Shown here in pieces: positions 16,949 to 25,692 of a stretch of 64,000 nucleotides of DNA (its first letter is position 1; every line of letters begins with the position of its first letter). The notes beneath the pieces were generated by a model, which saw only the letters and a list, made by a program, of their open reading frames with translations, did not search any database and had not been told where the DNA came from. The DNA is from Oscillospiraceae bacterium (GTDB lineage: Bacteria > Bacillota > Clostridia > Oscillospirales > Ruminococcaceae), in NCBI GenBank assembly GCA_022793675.1, contig JAAWDH010000013.1, forward strand, positions 1 through 64,000. The letters are read 5' to 3'. A program made the position numbers and the translations under genes.

Positions 16949-17430
16949 TGTTCCGGATTGGACAAGGGTACGACGTACATAGGCTTGCAGAAGGCCGGAA
17001 GCTCATCCTAGGCGGAACCGAAATCCCTTATACGGAAGGGCTTTTAGGGCATTCTGACGCCGACGTGCTGTCCCATGCCATTATGGACGCGCTGTTAGGG
17101 GCGCTGGCTATGGGGGATATCGGCAAGCATTTCCCCGATAACAACCCCACCTATGCCGGGGCAGACAGCATCGCCTTGCTGCGGCAGGTGGGGGAAATGG
17201 TCGTTAAAGCCGGCTGGCAGCCCGCCAATATCGACAGTACCATCGCCGCCCAAGCCCCGAAACTTGCGCCGTATATCCCCGAAATGCGGCGGCGGATTGC
17301 GGACGCCCTAAGAATCTCACTTAACCAGGTCAGCGTCAAAGCTACCACCGAAGAAGGCCTCGGCATCACCGGCCAAGGGGAAGGGATGACCGCGTCGGCC
17401 ATTGTCCTGCTGCAAAAAATGCCTGAATAA
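16948..17430 (+). CDS. ispF: 2-C-methyl-D-erythritol 2,4-cyclodiphosphate synthase
   Basis: 160-residue trimeric zinc enzyme acting two steps after IspD in the MEP pathway. Metal ligands are in GYDVHRL (Asp8/His10 region) and [31 protein letters not shown]; the C terminus [17 protein letters not shown] is diagnostic. It overlaps ispD by one base. Confidence 0.97.
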   Translation: MFRIGQGYDVHRLAEGRKLILGGTEIPYTEGLLGHSDADVLSHAIMDALLGALAMGDIGKHFPDNNPTYAGADSIALLRQVGEMVVKAGWQPANIDSTIAAQAPKLAPYIPEMRRRIADALRISLNQVSVKATTEEGLGITGQGEGMTASAIVLLQKMPE

Positions 17431-17682
17431 CCCCATCGGTACGACCTACCAACGCAGTAGGATACACCCTATGAGGCAGCCAAACCCCCTGGCGAGCAAA
17501 AAGTTTTGCCAGGCTTTTTCAAAAGCCGCGTACCCCCTCGTATCTCTGCCGCTGGATTTTATCTCCAGCGGCTTTTGCTTTGCCCAGCGACAACATTCCC
17601 ATCTGCATTTCATATATTGATGGGGGAGGGAAGGCTCTCCCGCCGGGGAACCGGCATCTGACGCGGAAAGAGGGGAACAACC
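17431..17682 (+). repeat. Intergenic repeat segment and terminator
   Basis: No gene. AACGCAGTAGGATAC (about 17453-17467) and AAAAAGTTTTGCCAGGC plus TTTTTCAAAAGCCGCG (17497-17530) match the segment at 5129-5200. A terminator (GCCGCTGGA/TCCAGCGGC, 17548-17572, then TTTTGCTTT) follows. Confidence 0.55.
17548..17580 (+). terminator. Rho-independent terminator of ispDF
   Basis: Stem GCCGCTGGA/TCCAGCGGC with loop TTTTATC, then TTTTGCTTT. It lies about 120 nt after ispF, beyond a repeat. Confidence 0.75.
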
Positions 17683-17901
17683 TTGGCCAGGTACTTGGTA
17701 ATGGTCAAATCAATGACCTATGCCTATAAAGCCCAGAGGGTCCTTCAGCAGAACTGGATCAAAAGCACGATTATCCGTACGCCGGAACGGTTTGCCCAGA
17801 ACGGCTGCGGCTACAGCCTGCTGCTGCGGGAACCGCCAGGAAAAGCGGTTTCGGTTTTGGAAAACGCTGGGATAGCCGTATTGCGTACAGCAGAACTATA
17901 A
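17683..17901 (+). CDS. DUF3343 domain protein
   Basis: 72-residue protein with the DUF3343 layout: ARYLVMVKSMTYAYKAQRVLQQ, a GCGYSLLL centre with one Cys, then a VLENAGIAV end. These small proteins sit next to, or are fused with, class V aminotransferase-fold desulfurases and YedF-type proteins, suggesting a role in sulfur or selenium transfer; the biochemical role is not established. A TTG start at 17683 is used because AGAGGGGAA lies 7 nt upstream; the next ATG (17701) would cut the first strand. Confidence 0.8.
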   Translation: MARYLVMVKSMTYAYKAQRVLQQNWIKSTIIRTPERFAQNGCGYSLLLREPPGKAVSVLENAGIAVLRTAEL

Positions 17902-17973
17902 ACCATAAAACTTTTTAAAAGGACGTCCGTTTCCTTTTAGAGGAAGCGGGCGCTCCGAAAAGGAGGGTATTTT

Positions 17974-19116
17974 TTGATTTATTTTGACAACGCCGCGACG
18001 ACTTTCCCCAAACCGCCGGCCGTGGTGCAGGCAGCCAACGACGCTTTGCGCTTTTATGGCGGCAACCCAGGGCGCAGCGGCCATCGGATGTCGATGGCCG
18101 TATCAGAAAAAGTGTATGACGTCCGGCGGAAGGCAGGCGCTTTTTTCGGCGCAGAACCGGAAAACGTAATCTTTACGCTTAACTGTACCCACGCGCTGAA
18201 TATCGCCCTGCAGGGGGTGATGGCGGAAGGCGGGCACATCATCGCTTCCTGCCTGGACCATAACGCCGTGCTCCGCCCGCTGGAAGCGATGGCCCAGAAA
18301 GGCCAAATCAGCTATTCAGTAGCCGATGTTATCGAAAGCGACCCAGAAAAAACCTTGGACAATTTCGCCTGCCTGATCTGCCCCGACACCAAAGCTATTG
18401 TCTGCACCCATGCCTCCAATGTCACCGGGACGCTGCTGCCAGTGGAGAAACTCGGGCAGCTTTGCCGGGAGCGGGGCCTGCTCTTTATCCTCGACGCCGC
18501 CCAGACGGCGGGGACGCTGCCGGTGAAGCTGTCGATGGGGCCGGATATTATCTGTACCGCCGGCCACAAAGGGCTGTTAGCCGCCCCAGGGACCGGGCTG
18601 CTGGTGCTTCGGCCGGGGCTTGCGCTGCCGCCGCTGATGCAGGGCGGGACAGGGAGCAATTCCCTGGAGCTGCTCCAGCCCGATTTTGCCCCTGACCGCT
18701 ATGAACCAGGTACCTTGAACACAGTAGGAGTGCTGAGCCTAGGCGCAGGGCTTTTAGAGATCAGCAGGCGGGGCGTCCCCCGTATCTACCATCACGAGAT
18801 GGCGCTCTGTACCCGAGTGTATGAAGAACTTTCGCGGATGCCTGGGGTATCGCTGCTGGCCCAAAGCTTCAAATTGGGAGAAAAAGCCCCTATCGTCAGC
18901 TTTAACCTAAACAAACTGGACTCCAACACCGTCGCTTCCCGCCTCAGCGAACAGGGCTTCGCGCTGCGGGGCGGGTTTCACTGCGCGGCGCTGGCCCACC
19001 CCTATCTCGGCACCCAGCAGCAGGGGGCGGTGCGTTTTTCCCCAGGGGTTTTCAACACCCCGCGTGAAGTGGAGATGTTTTTGTCGACAGTCAGGAAAAT
19101 CGCCCAAGGCCAGTAA
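17974..19116 (+). CDS. Cysteine desulfurase family protein (class V aminotransferase fold)
   Basis: 380-residue PLP enzyme that probably releases sulfur (or selenium) from cysteine (selenocysteine). It starts YFDNAATTFPKP, has the PLP lysine in TAGHKGLLAAPGTG (near residue 199) and a Cys-bearing loop RGGFHCAALAHPYLGT (Cys near 335) matching the SufS-type persulfide loop. It belongs to the Firmicutes branch that lacks an adjacent iscU/sufU. Start is TTG at 17974 with AAGGAGGG 7 nt upstream. The partner DUF3343 gene is 72 nt upstream, probably co-transcribed. Confidence 0.88.
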   Translation: MIYFDNAATTFPKPPAVVQAANDALRFYGGNPGRSGHRMSMAVSEKVYDVRRKAGAFFGAEPENVIFTLNCTHALNIALQGVMAEGGHIIASCLDHNAVLRPLEAMAQKGQISYSVADVIESDPEKTLDNFACLICPDTKAIVCTHASNVTGTLLPVEKLGQLCRERGLLFILDAAQTAGTLPVKLSMGPDIICTAGHKGLLAAPGTGLLVLRPGLALPPLMQGGTGSNSLELLQPDFAPDRYEPGTLNTVGVLSLGAGLLEISRRGVPRIYHHEMALCTRVYEELSRMPGVSLLAQSFKLGEKAPIVSFNLNKLDSNTVASRLSEQGFALRGGFHCAALAHPYLGTQQQGAVRFSPGVFNTPREVEMFLSTVRKIAQGQ

Positions 19117-19165
19117 GCCTTCGGGGCCTCTGTGAAAAAAAGTTGCGTAAATTCCCTGATTGAGG

Positions 19166-19193
19166 TTGAAATTATTCTGATTTATGGTAGAAT
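19166..19193 (+). promoter_or_regulatory. SigA-type promoter of the cdaA operon
   Basis: TTGAAA (19166-19171), 16-nt spacer, TAGAAT (19188-19193). The following roughly 140-nt leader is GC-rich and contains several short inverted repeats, but no riboswitch was recognised. Confidence 0.6.
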
Positions 19194-19335
19194 AGAAAGG
19201 GAAACAAAAAATATGGGCTGCGGGCGTCCATCTTGGCCGCTCGCCCGTCCGAGGTTAAACCGGACAGGCTGCCCTTTGGATAGAATGCCATAATATCAAG
19301 GCAGGGCGGATGCCCGGAAAGGCGGGGGAGTCATC

Positions 19336-20262
19336 ATGCAGGTGATCGAACAGCTGTGGGTCAACGTTTGTCAATTCTTTATCAGGATCTGGAACGAAAT
19401 GCACCTGGCGGTCAGCGACTATCAGATTTTAGTGGACACGCTGGATATCGCGCTGATCGCTTTTGTCATCTACCAGGGGATCCGGATCGTCCGGGAGACC
19501 CGCGCGGGGCAGCTGGTCAAGGGGATTATGCTGATGGGCGGCATCTACCTCGTGGTAACGATGCTGAAAATGCGCACGACGCTGTGGCTGCTCAACCGGG
19601 TGTTCGAGATGGGCATCCTGGCGGTCGTTATCGTTTTCCAGCCAGAGCTTCGCAGCGCATTGGAGCGGGTGGGCCGTTCTAAAGTCGTGTCGGGGCGCTT
19701 GACGCCTTGGGGGCATGGCGAGTCGACGCTGAGGCGCTCTGCGGTCTGGAGCCAGCCTATCGAAGTTATCTGCGAATCGGTGCAGCGGCTGTCCATTACC
19801 GCCACCGGCGCACTGATTGTCATTGAGCGGGAGGTCAAGCTTGGGGACCAGATTCGTACTGGCGTCATCGTCGACGCCATCCCCAGCCCAGAGCTCTTCG
19901 GCAACATTTTTTTCAAAAACTCCCCGCTCCATGATGGGGCGATGATTATGCGGGACGGCAAGGTCTACGCCGCCGCCTGCTTCCTCCCCAAACCTAAACA
20001 GGAAGAGGACATCGACAAGCACTTAGGTTCCCGTCACCGCGCCGCTATCGGCATCAGCGAGGTTTCCGACTCGCTGACCGTGATTGTCAGTGAAGAGACA
20101 GGCGGCGTCTCTATTGCTGTCAACGGCCGGCTGATCCGCAACCTTTCTATTGAAAAGCTGCGTACGACGCTGGAGTATTACCTGATCCCTCAGGTCAAGG
20201 AGGACGCCCGGGAGCGAAAACCCGGCCTTTTCAAGCGGCGGGATCCAGGCGAAAAGAAGTGA
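19336..20262 (+). CDS. cdaA: Diadenylate cyclase CdaA (c-di-AMP synthase)
   Basis: 308-residue membrane enzyme making c-di-AMP from two ATP. Three N-terminal TM segments (about residues 35-55, 60-80 and 85-100) precede the DAC domain. The signature LHDGAMIMRDGKV (DGA near residue 198) and SRHRAAIG (RHR near 233) are intact, so it should be active. GGCGGGGGAG precedes the ATG. It is followed after 27 nt by cdaR, the usual pair; glmM, often third, is not here. c-di-AMP controls K+ uptake, which may link this operon to trkAH. Confidence 0.96.
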   Translation: MQVIEQLWVNVCQFFIRIWNEMHLAVSDYQILVDTLDIALIAFVIYQGIRIVRETRAGQLVKGIMLMGGIYLVVTMLKMRTTLWLLNRVFEMGILAVVIVFQPELRSALERVGRSKVVSGRLTPWGHGESTLRRSAVWSQPIEVICESVQRLSITATGALIVIEREVKLGDQIRTGVIVDAIPSPELFGNIFFKNSPLHDGAMIMRDGKVYAAACFLPKPKQEEDIDKHLGSRHRAAIGISEVSDSLTVIVSEETGGVSIAVNGRLIRNLSIEKLRTTLEYYLIPQVKEDARERKPGLFKRRDPGEKK

Positions 20263-20289
20263 GAACGGCGGAAAGGGGGAACGGCTGCG

Positions 20290-21594
20290 ATGAAGAAAGC
20301 CAAAAGCGGACAGCCTGAACAGGCCCAAAAGAGGATCGAACTGGGCAGGCTTTTTTACAACAATAAATTCGTACTCATATTGTCCATATTTCTCTCGGTA
20401 ATCTTGTGGTTTGCCATCTATTTGGACCAAAAGCCCAACTCCAACTGGCTGATCAACGGCATCCCTGTATCAGTCAACTATGAAAACTCCATCGCCCAGG
20501 ACCTAGGGCTGGAAATTGTCGGGGAAGTCCCCATTACGGTAGACGTCACCGTCAACGGCAAGCGCTACAAGATCGTCAACCTGGATGAAAGCAATTTCCG
20601 GGCGCAGGTCTCGCTGTCGTCGGTAACACGGGCGGGGGAATATACCCTGCCTATCCAGGTCATCCGCAACGAGAGCGACCCGGAATACAGCATCGTTTCC
20701 TGGACGCCGTCGGAAGTGACGCTGAAATTTGACAAGATTGTCAGCAAACAGTTCCCAGTTGAGGTACAGGCCCCAGGCCTCACGGCCGGCGACGGCTATC
20801 TGATGGAAACACCTTATGCCGACGTCGATTATATCACCATCAAAGGGCCGCAGAACGACATCAACCAAATTGACCGGGTAGTTGTGGAGATCCCCACCGT
20901 GCGGGAACTGACCGAGAGCCTGTCTACAACCGGAACCGCGGCCTTCCTCAACCGCGACGGCGAACCAGTGGAGAGCAGCGACCTTGAATGTGAAAACGAT
21001 ACCGTTTCGATCACCATCCCCATCTACCGCACCCGGCTGCTGCCGCTGAAGGTGGAGTTTGTCAATATCCCCAAAGGCTTCCCGATTGACCAGCTGAAAT
21101 ATACCCTTTCCCGCAGCAGCGTGTTGGTTGCTTCCCCAAGCGAGACCATCGAGAATATGGACAGCATCACCATCGGCCCAATCGATTTCCGTTCGATTGA
21201 CATCGGCAGCGAAATCCGGCTGGACGTAGTGCTCAATGCTGGCTTCCGCAACGTCGAAAACGTCAGCGAAGTCACCGTGACCTTCCCCTCGTATGGATTA
21301 TCCTCCCGCACGATGGAGCTGCAGAACTTTGTGCTGGAAAATCTGCCGGCAGGCTATGATGTCCAGGTGCTTTCCGGGCGGCTTTCGGATGTGCGGATTG
21401 TTGGCGACAGCAGCCTTTTGGCGTCGCTGACGACGGAGGACCTGGTCGGTACGATTGACCTGTCCCAATACAGCATCAGCAAGGGGCAGTATAACGTCAA
21501 CGTCAAAATTTATGTGCAGGGCCGGATACTGGCTTGGGCTGTGGGCGAGTACACCGTGGATATCGACGCGGCCGTTAGGGACCCTGCCTCCTGA
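20290..21594 (+). CDS. cdaR: YbbR-domain protein CdaR
   Basis: 434-residue extracytoplasmic regulator of CdaA. A single N-terminal TM segment (about residues 25-45, FVLILSIFLSVILWFAIYL) is followed by four YbbR-like beta repeats, each with a V-x-V-x-G or I-x-G-P type strand (for example DYITIKGPQNDI). AAAGGGGG precedes the ATG. Its position directly behind cdaA fits the CdaA-CdaR complex at the membrane. Confidence 0.92.
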   Translation: MKKAKSGQPEQAQKRIELGRLFYNNKFVLILSIFLSVILWFAIYLDQKPNSNWLINGIPVSVNYENSIAQDLGLEIVGEVPITVDVTVNGKRYKIVNLDESNFRAQVSLSSVTRAGEYTLPIQVIRNESDPEYSIVSWTPSEVTLKFDKIVSKQFPVEVQAPGLTAGDGYLMETPYADVDYITIKGPQNDINQIDRVVVEIPTVRELTESLSTTGTAAFLNRDGEPVESSDLECENDTVSITIPIYRTRLLPLKVEFVNIPKGFPIDQLKYTLSRSSVLVASPSETIENMDSITIGPIDFRSIDIGSEIRLDVVLNAGFRNVENVSEVTVTFPSYGLSSRTMELQNFVLENLPAGYDVQVLSGRLSDVRIVGDSSLLASLTTEDLVGTIDLSQYSISKGQYNVNVKIYVQGRILAWAVGEYTVDIDAAVRDPAS

Positions 21595-21645
21595 TAAAGG
21601 AAGAAAAGAGAAAGGAAAACGCCTGAGCGCGTCATCTAAAATTTT

Positions 21646-22548
21646 ATGCTGGAAGTTTGTCTATTAGGCAGCGGCGGGATGATGCCGCTGCCGGAGCGGT
21701 GGCTAACCTCGCTGATGGTGCGCTGCGGCGGGAAAAGTTTGCTTGTCGACTGCGGCGAGGGCACCCAGATTGCCATCCGTGAAAAGGGATGGAGCACCAA
21801 AGCCATTGACCTTATCTGTGTTACCCATTACCACGCCGACCATATCAGCGGCCTGCCGGGGCTTTTGCTGACGATGGGCAACGCCGAGCGCACCGAGCCG
21901 CTGCGGATGGTCGGCCCGCCGGGCCTTGCCCGTACTGTCAAGGCACTGCGGGTGATTGCGCCGGAGCTGCCGTTTGAGATCCTTTGTGAAGAAATCCCCG
22001 ACCCTGAAACCGTGTTGTTTTACCTTGGCGAGCTGGAAGTGCGGGCTTTTGCGGCGGCGCACAGCGTTCCCTGCCTGGGCTATAGCTTTTCCCTGCCGCG
22101 GGCCGGGAAGTTCTTACCAGAGAAAGCCGCCGCGCTGGGAATTGAAAAACCCCTTTGGGGGCGGCTGCAGCGCGGCGAAACAGTGGGGGCGTTTACTCCG
22201 GACATGGTGCTGGGGCCGCCCCGCCAGGGCTTAAAGCTTTGCTATTGCACCGACACCCGTCCTACCCGCCGCATCGTTGAGGCGGCAAAGGGTGCCGACC
22301 TGTTTGTCTGCGAGGGTATGTACGGCGAGACGGACAAGCAGGATAAAGCCTTGCAATATAAGCACACCACCTTTGCTGAGGCGGCGATGATGGCGCGCGA
22401 CGCCGGCGTCAAACGCCTTTGGCTTACCCACTATAGCCCGTCGCTCACAAACCCTGCCGATTATCTCGACAGTATCCGTGGGACTTTCCCGGACGCCGAA
22501 GCTGGCAGCGACGGCAAAACCGAGATGCTGCGTTTCCCAGAGGAATAG
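21646..22548 (+). CDS. rnz: Ribonuclease Z
   Basis: 300-residue zinc endonuclease of the metallo-beta-lactamase fold, maturing tRNA 3' ends. The catalytic HxHxDH motif is H61-Y-H-A-D-H66 (CVTHYHADHISGLPGL); later ligands are in AAHSVPCLGY, CYCTDTRP and WLTHYSPS. It starts MLEVCLLGSGGMMPLPERWLTS, typical of the Clostridia form. No Shine-Dalgarno is visible close to the ATG (AAAGGA is about 30 nt away), so translation may be weak or coupled to cdaR. Confidence 0.92.
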   Translation: MLEVCLLGSGGMMPLPERWLTSLMVRCGGKSLLVDCGEGTQIAIREKGWSTKAIDLICVTHYHADHISGLPGLLLTMGNAERTEPLRMVGPPGLARTVKALRVIAPELPFEILCEEIPDPETVLFYLGELEVRAFAAAHSVPCLGYSFSLPRAGKFLPEKAAALGIEKPLWGRLQRGETVGAFTPDMVLGPPRQGLKLCYCTDTRPTRRIVEAAKGADLFVCEGMYGETDKQDKALQYKHTTFAEAAMMARDAGVKRLWLTHYSPSLTNPADYLDSIRGTFPDAEAGSDGKTEMLRFPEE

Positions 22549-22564
22549 GCAAAGGAGAATCGCT

Positions 22565-23215
22565 ATGATTGTCTATTTTCCCAGCTGCAATTTCACCAAA
22601 GCCTCCCCCGAGGCTTCTGAAAAAATAAAATCCTACTTAAAAAGACGTTTCGGCGCGCGGGTTGCCGGTTGCTGCCGGCCGGGGCACAAAACCCTGACCG
22701 CCGGGGATACCGCTGTGACCATCTGCCAGAGCTGTTCGGCGATCTGCCGGGAAAACTGTTCAGATGTTGAAGAACTGAGCGTTTTCGAGCTGTTAGACGG
22801 TGACGAGCGCTTCCCTTGGCCCGATCTTTCAGGCGAAGTGCTGGCGCTGCAGGATTGTTGGCGGGCGCGGAATAAGCCGCAGCTTCATGCCGCAGTGCGC
22901 AGCATTCTCGTCAAAATGAACGCGCAGGTTTTCGAGCTGCCGGAGAACCGGGAACGGTCAAAGTTTTGCGGAACCTTCCGCTATAACCCGATGCGTCCTG
23001 GCAATCTCGCGATTGCACCAGGCTATTTTGGACGGCAGATGGAAGGTTATCTTGAGCTGCACAGTGCCGAAGAACAGCAGGCGCTGATGGAAGTCCACTG
23101 CCAAAGCTATCCAGCGGGGCGTATGGTCTGTTACTGCAACTCCTGCCTGCGCGGTATCCAGCAGGGCGGCGGCGATGGCGTTCACCTGATGGAACTCATG
23201 ACATCGAATATGTGA
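22565..23215 (+). CDS. Cys-rich protein of unknown function (CCG-type motifs)
   Basis: 216-residue cytosolic protein. It opens with IVYFPSCNF, then has clustered Cys: GCCRPGH, CQSCSAICRENC, a mid-region CWRARNK, and a C-terminal CYCNSCLRGI. This spacing recalls heterodisulfide-reductase-type CCG segments and suggests a metal or FeS site, but no catalytic assignment can be made. AAAGGAGA lies 7 nt before the ATG at 22565, and the gene follows rnz by 16 nt, so it is in the same operon. Confidence 0.6.
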   Translation: MIVYFPSCNFTKASPEASEKIKSYLKRRFGARVAGCCRPGHKTLTAGDTAVTICQSCSAICRENCSDVEELSVFELLDGDERFPWPDLSGEVLALQDCWRARNKPQLHAAVRSILVKMNAQVFELPENRERSKFCGTFRYNPMRPGNLAIAPGYFGRQMEGYLELHSAEEQQALMEVHCQSYPAGRMVCYCNSCLRGIQQGGGDGVHLMELMTSNM

Positions 23216-23364
23216 TAAATGCAGGCTGAAGCTGCGTCGGTTCGCGTTTGGCGCTTCGTATTTCGGCGCCTTGTTCCTGCGGAATATCGGGCAGGGCGTC
23301 GCGGCTGGGCAGATTGTACTTCGTCGTGCGCTTCGTTAGCAGCAAACATGGGGCTGTGAGAAAT
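23216..23364. other. 149-nt gap inside the operon
   Basis: No start codon with a ribosome site and no terminator are visible; the sequence is GC-rich with repeated GCG/TTCG words (GCGTTTGGCGCTTCG). I see no feature I can name. Confidence 0.4.
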
Positions 23365-23598
23365 ATGGATGAAAAAGCGACTGTTATTTGTGATGAATGT
23401 GGGAGCGAATTTTTGAAAGGCTCTTCAAACATGATGGCGCTTTGCCCAGAGTGCGCCCACTATCTTTACGGCTATCCGAACTGCTGCCACCGTTTTGAGA
23501 ACGGGCGCTGCGTTTATTGCCATTGGAACGGCAGCGAAAGTGCTTACATCAAATCGCTGAAGCAGTGGCTCGCGGGGAGTGAAGACAATGGAGTGTGA
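23365..23598 (+). CDS. Small zinc-ribbon-like protein
   Basis: 77 residues with CDECGSEF, CPECAHYL, CCHRF and CVYCHWNG knuckles, that is four CxxC-like pairs able to bind two zinc ions. The rest is short and helical. No enzyme domain is present; it could be an adaptor or nucleic-acid-binding protein. The start at 23365 follows GGGGCTGTGAG. Its last codons overlap the next gene by 11 nt, indicating translational coupling to the acetyltransferase. Confidence 0.65.
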   Translation: MDEKATVICDECGSEFLKGSSNMMALCPECAHYLYGYPNCCHRFENGRCVYCHWNGSESAYIKSLKQWLAGSEDNGV

Positions 23599-24061
23599 AC
23601 GGGTTTGCAGCCAGAATCGGCAGCGGGTCAACGCTTTTATCCAAGAGCATTGGCACTCTGAAACGATGATTCTCCGCGGCAGGGAGATCGATATGACAAA
23701 AACAGAGGGCTTTTGTTTTTGTGAGGATGGGCAGATTGTCGGGCTGGTTACCTATATTATATATGATGACGTTCTGGAAATTACCTCGCTGGACAGCCTG
23801 CACGAGCGTCGGGGGATAGGGAGCCGGCTTTTGGAATTGGTACGGCAGGAAGCAAAGGTTCGGAAAGCCAAAAAAATCGTCTTGATCACCACCAACGACA
23901 ACATCAACGCCATTCGTTTTTACCAGAAAAGGGGTTTTGACATGGCGGGCTTTTTCCGGAATGCTCTGGACGTTTCAAGAAGGCTGAAGCCGGAAATCCC
24001 GCTGATTGGCGAAAATTCTATTCCTTTGCGTCACGAAATCGAGTTTGAAATGCTGGTATAA
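23588..24061 (+). CDS. GNAT family N-acetyltransferase
   Basis: 157-residue acetyl-CoA-dependent acetyltransferase. The acetyl-CoA-binding motif A is LDSLHERRGIGSRLLELV (Q/RxxGxG/A form, about residues 72-90); motif B is NAIRFYQKRGFDMAGFF. The N-terminal NAFIQEHWHSETMILRG stretch is shared by a Clostridia subfamily of unknown substrate. The ATG at 23588 is 8 nt from GGGGAG and is preferred to a GTG at 23579. Confidence 0.85.
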   Translation: MECERVCSQNRQRVNAFIQEHWHSETMILRGREIDMTKTEGFCFCEDGQIVGLVTYIIYDDVLEITSLDSLHERRGIGSRLLELVRQEAKVRKAKKIVLITTNDNINAIRFYQKRGFDMAGFFRNALDVSRRLKPEIPLIGENSIPLRHEIEFEMLV

Positions 24062-24083
24062 ATTTCCGGGGGGAGGTTTTTGC

Positions 24084-25667
24084 ATGATCCTAGTGAATAA
24101 CATCAAAACCCCCCTGGGGACGCCGGAGGAAGCGGCGGTGGAGCTGGTGCTTAAAGGGCTGAGGATTGGGCGCGGCGAGGTCAAAGAGGCTTACGTTTCC
24201 AAAAGCTCGCTGGACGCCCGCCATCCGCCGAAAATTTTTATCGTCAGCAGCGTGGCGGTGCGGCTTTTTTCCGGCGAGGAAGCGGCTGCGGCGCGCTGCA
24301 AAGACGCCGTTTATAAGCCTGACGCCAGCTTTTCTGTGCAGCATGGCAGTGAAAGGCTGCCGGGGCCTGTTGTCATTGCCGGCTATGGCCCGGCGGGGAT
24401 GTTTGCCGCCGATTTGCTGGCCCGCGAAGGCTATCGGCCGTTTGTGCTGGAGCGGGGATATCCCGTTGAGGAGCGCGTCAAAGCGGTGGAACGCTTTTGG
24501 CGGGAGGGGACGCTCGATCCTGCCTGCAACGTCCAGTTCGGCGAAGGCGGGGCTGGAACCTTTTCGGACGGAAAGTTGACGACCCGTATCAACGACCCGC
24601 TGTGCGGCTATGTGCTGGAGCGCTTTGCCGCACATGGCGCGCCGGCGGAGGCGCTGCGCCGGGCCAAGCCCCATATCGGCACCGACCTGCTGCGCGGGAT
24701 GGTGGCGTCGATGCGCCGGGAGCTGCTGCAACATGGCGGCGAGGTGAAATTTTCCACCCGCCTTTCGGGGCTGTCTGTCAAAAATGGCCGGCTGACGAGT
24801 GTGACGACCGACAATGGGCCGCTTCCAGCTGGACAGCTGGTGCTAGCCATTGGCCACAGCGCCCGCGATACCTTCCAGATGCTGGCAAAACTGGGCCTTG
24901 CGATGGAACCAAAACCCTTTTCGGTTGGGGTGCGGATTGAGCACCTTCAGGCTGACATTGACCGCGGCCTTTACGGCGGTATGGCCGGCCATCCGGCGCT
25001 GCCGCCAGGGGAGTATCAGCTTTCGCTGCGGCAGGGGGACCGGGCGGTCTATACCTTCTGTATGTGCCCCGGCGGCTTTGTGGTGCCGGCATCCTCGGCG
25101 GAGGGAGAGGTGGTCACCAACGGGATGAGCGAGTACCGCCGCGACCAAGCAAACGCCAATGCGGCGCTGGCGGTTTCGGTGGACAGCCGCGACTTTGGCG
25201 GTGGCGTACTGGACGGCATGGTGTTCCAACAGCGCTTGGAACGCGAAGCCTTTGCGATGTCTGGCGGAGGCTACCAAGGCTGTGGGGCGGATGTCGGCAG
25301 CTTCCTTGCCGGCAAGCCTGGCCTTTCAATTGGCCGGGTTGTCCCTTCGTACAGCTTAGGCGTGGCAGCTGCGGATTTTGACGCGCTGTTCCCGCGGGAA
25401 ATCACCAGGATGCTGCGGACGGGCCTTCGGGCCTTTGATCGCCGCCTTCCAGGGTTTGCCGGCGAAGACGCTATCCTTACCGGCGTTGAAACCCGTACCT
25501 CCAGCCCAGTGCGGATTTTGCGCGGCGACGGGCTGGAAGCGCTGGGGGTAAAGGGGCTTTATCCTTGCGGCGAGGGGGCCGGATATGCCGGCGGCATTAT
25601 GAGCGCCGCTGTGGACGGGGTGCGGGCGGCGCTGCGGATTATCGCGCAGTACGCGCCGCCAGGCTGA
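24084..25667 (+). CDS. FAD-dependent oxidoreductase (uncharacterised FAD-binding family)
   Basis: 527-residue flavoprotein. After an N-terminal domain of about 90 residues (VNNIKTPLGTPEEAAVELVLKGL) comes the dinucleotide motif VVIAGYGPAGMFAADLLAREGYRPFVLERG, then NVQFGEGGAGTFSDGKLTTRI, the GFVVPASSAEGEVVTNGMS block, and the C-terminal FAD motif GLYPCGEGAGYAGGIMSAAVDG. This architecture is that of the large family annotated only as FAD-dependent protein/dehydrogenase in Firmicutes; the substrate is unknown. GGGGGAGG lies before the ATG at 24084. Confidence 0.85.
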   Translation: MILVNNIKTPLGTPEEAAVELVLKGLRIGRGEVKEAYVSKSSLDARHPPKIFIVSSVAVRLFSGEEAAAARCKDAVYKPDASFSVQHGSERLPGPVVIAGYGPAGMFAADLLAREGYRPFVLERGYPVEERVKAVERFWREGTLDPACNVQFGEGGAGTFSDGKLTTRINDPLCGYVLERFAAHGAPAEALRRAKPHIGTDLLRGMVASMRRELLQHGGEVKFSTRLSGLSVKNGRLTSVTTDNGPLPAGQLVLAIGHSARDTFQMLAKLGLAMEPKPFSVGVRIEHLQADIDRGLYGGMAGHPALPPGEYQLSLRQGDRAVYTFCMCPGGFVVPASSAEGEVVTNGMSEYRRDQANANAALAVSVDSRDFGGGVLDGMVFQQRLEREAFAMSGGGYQGCGADVGSFLAGKPGLSIGRVVPSYSLGVAAADFDALFPREITRMLRTGLRAFDRRLPGFAGEDAILTGVETRTSSPVRILRGDGLEALGVKGLYPCGEGAGYAGGIMSAAVDGVRAALRIIAQYAPPG

Positions 25668-25692
25668 TGCCCCGCAGAGAGGAGAGAGTATT

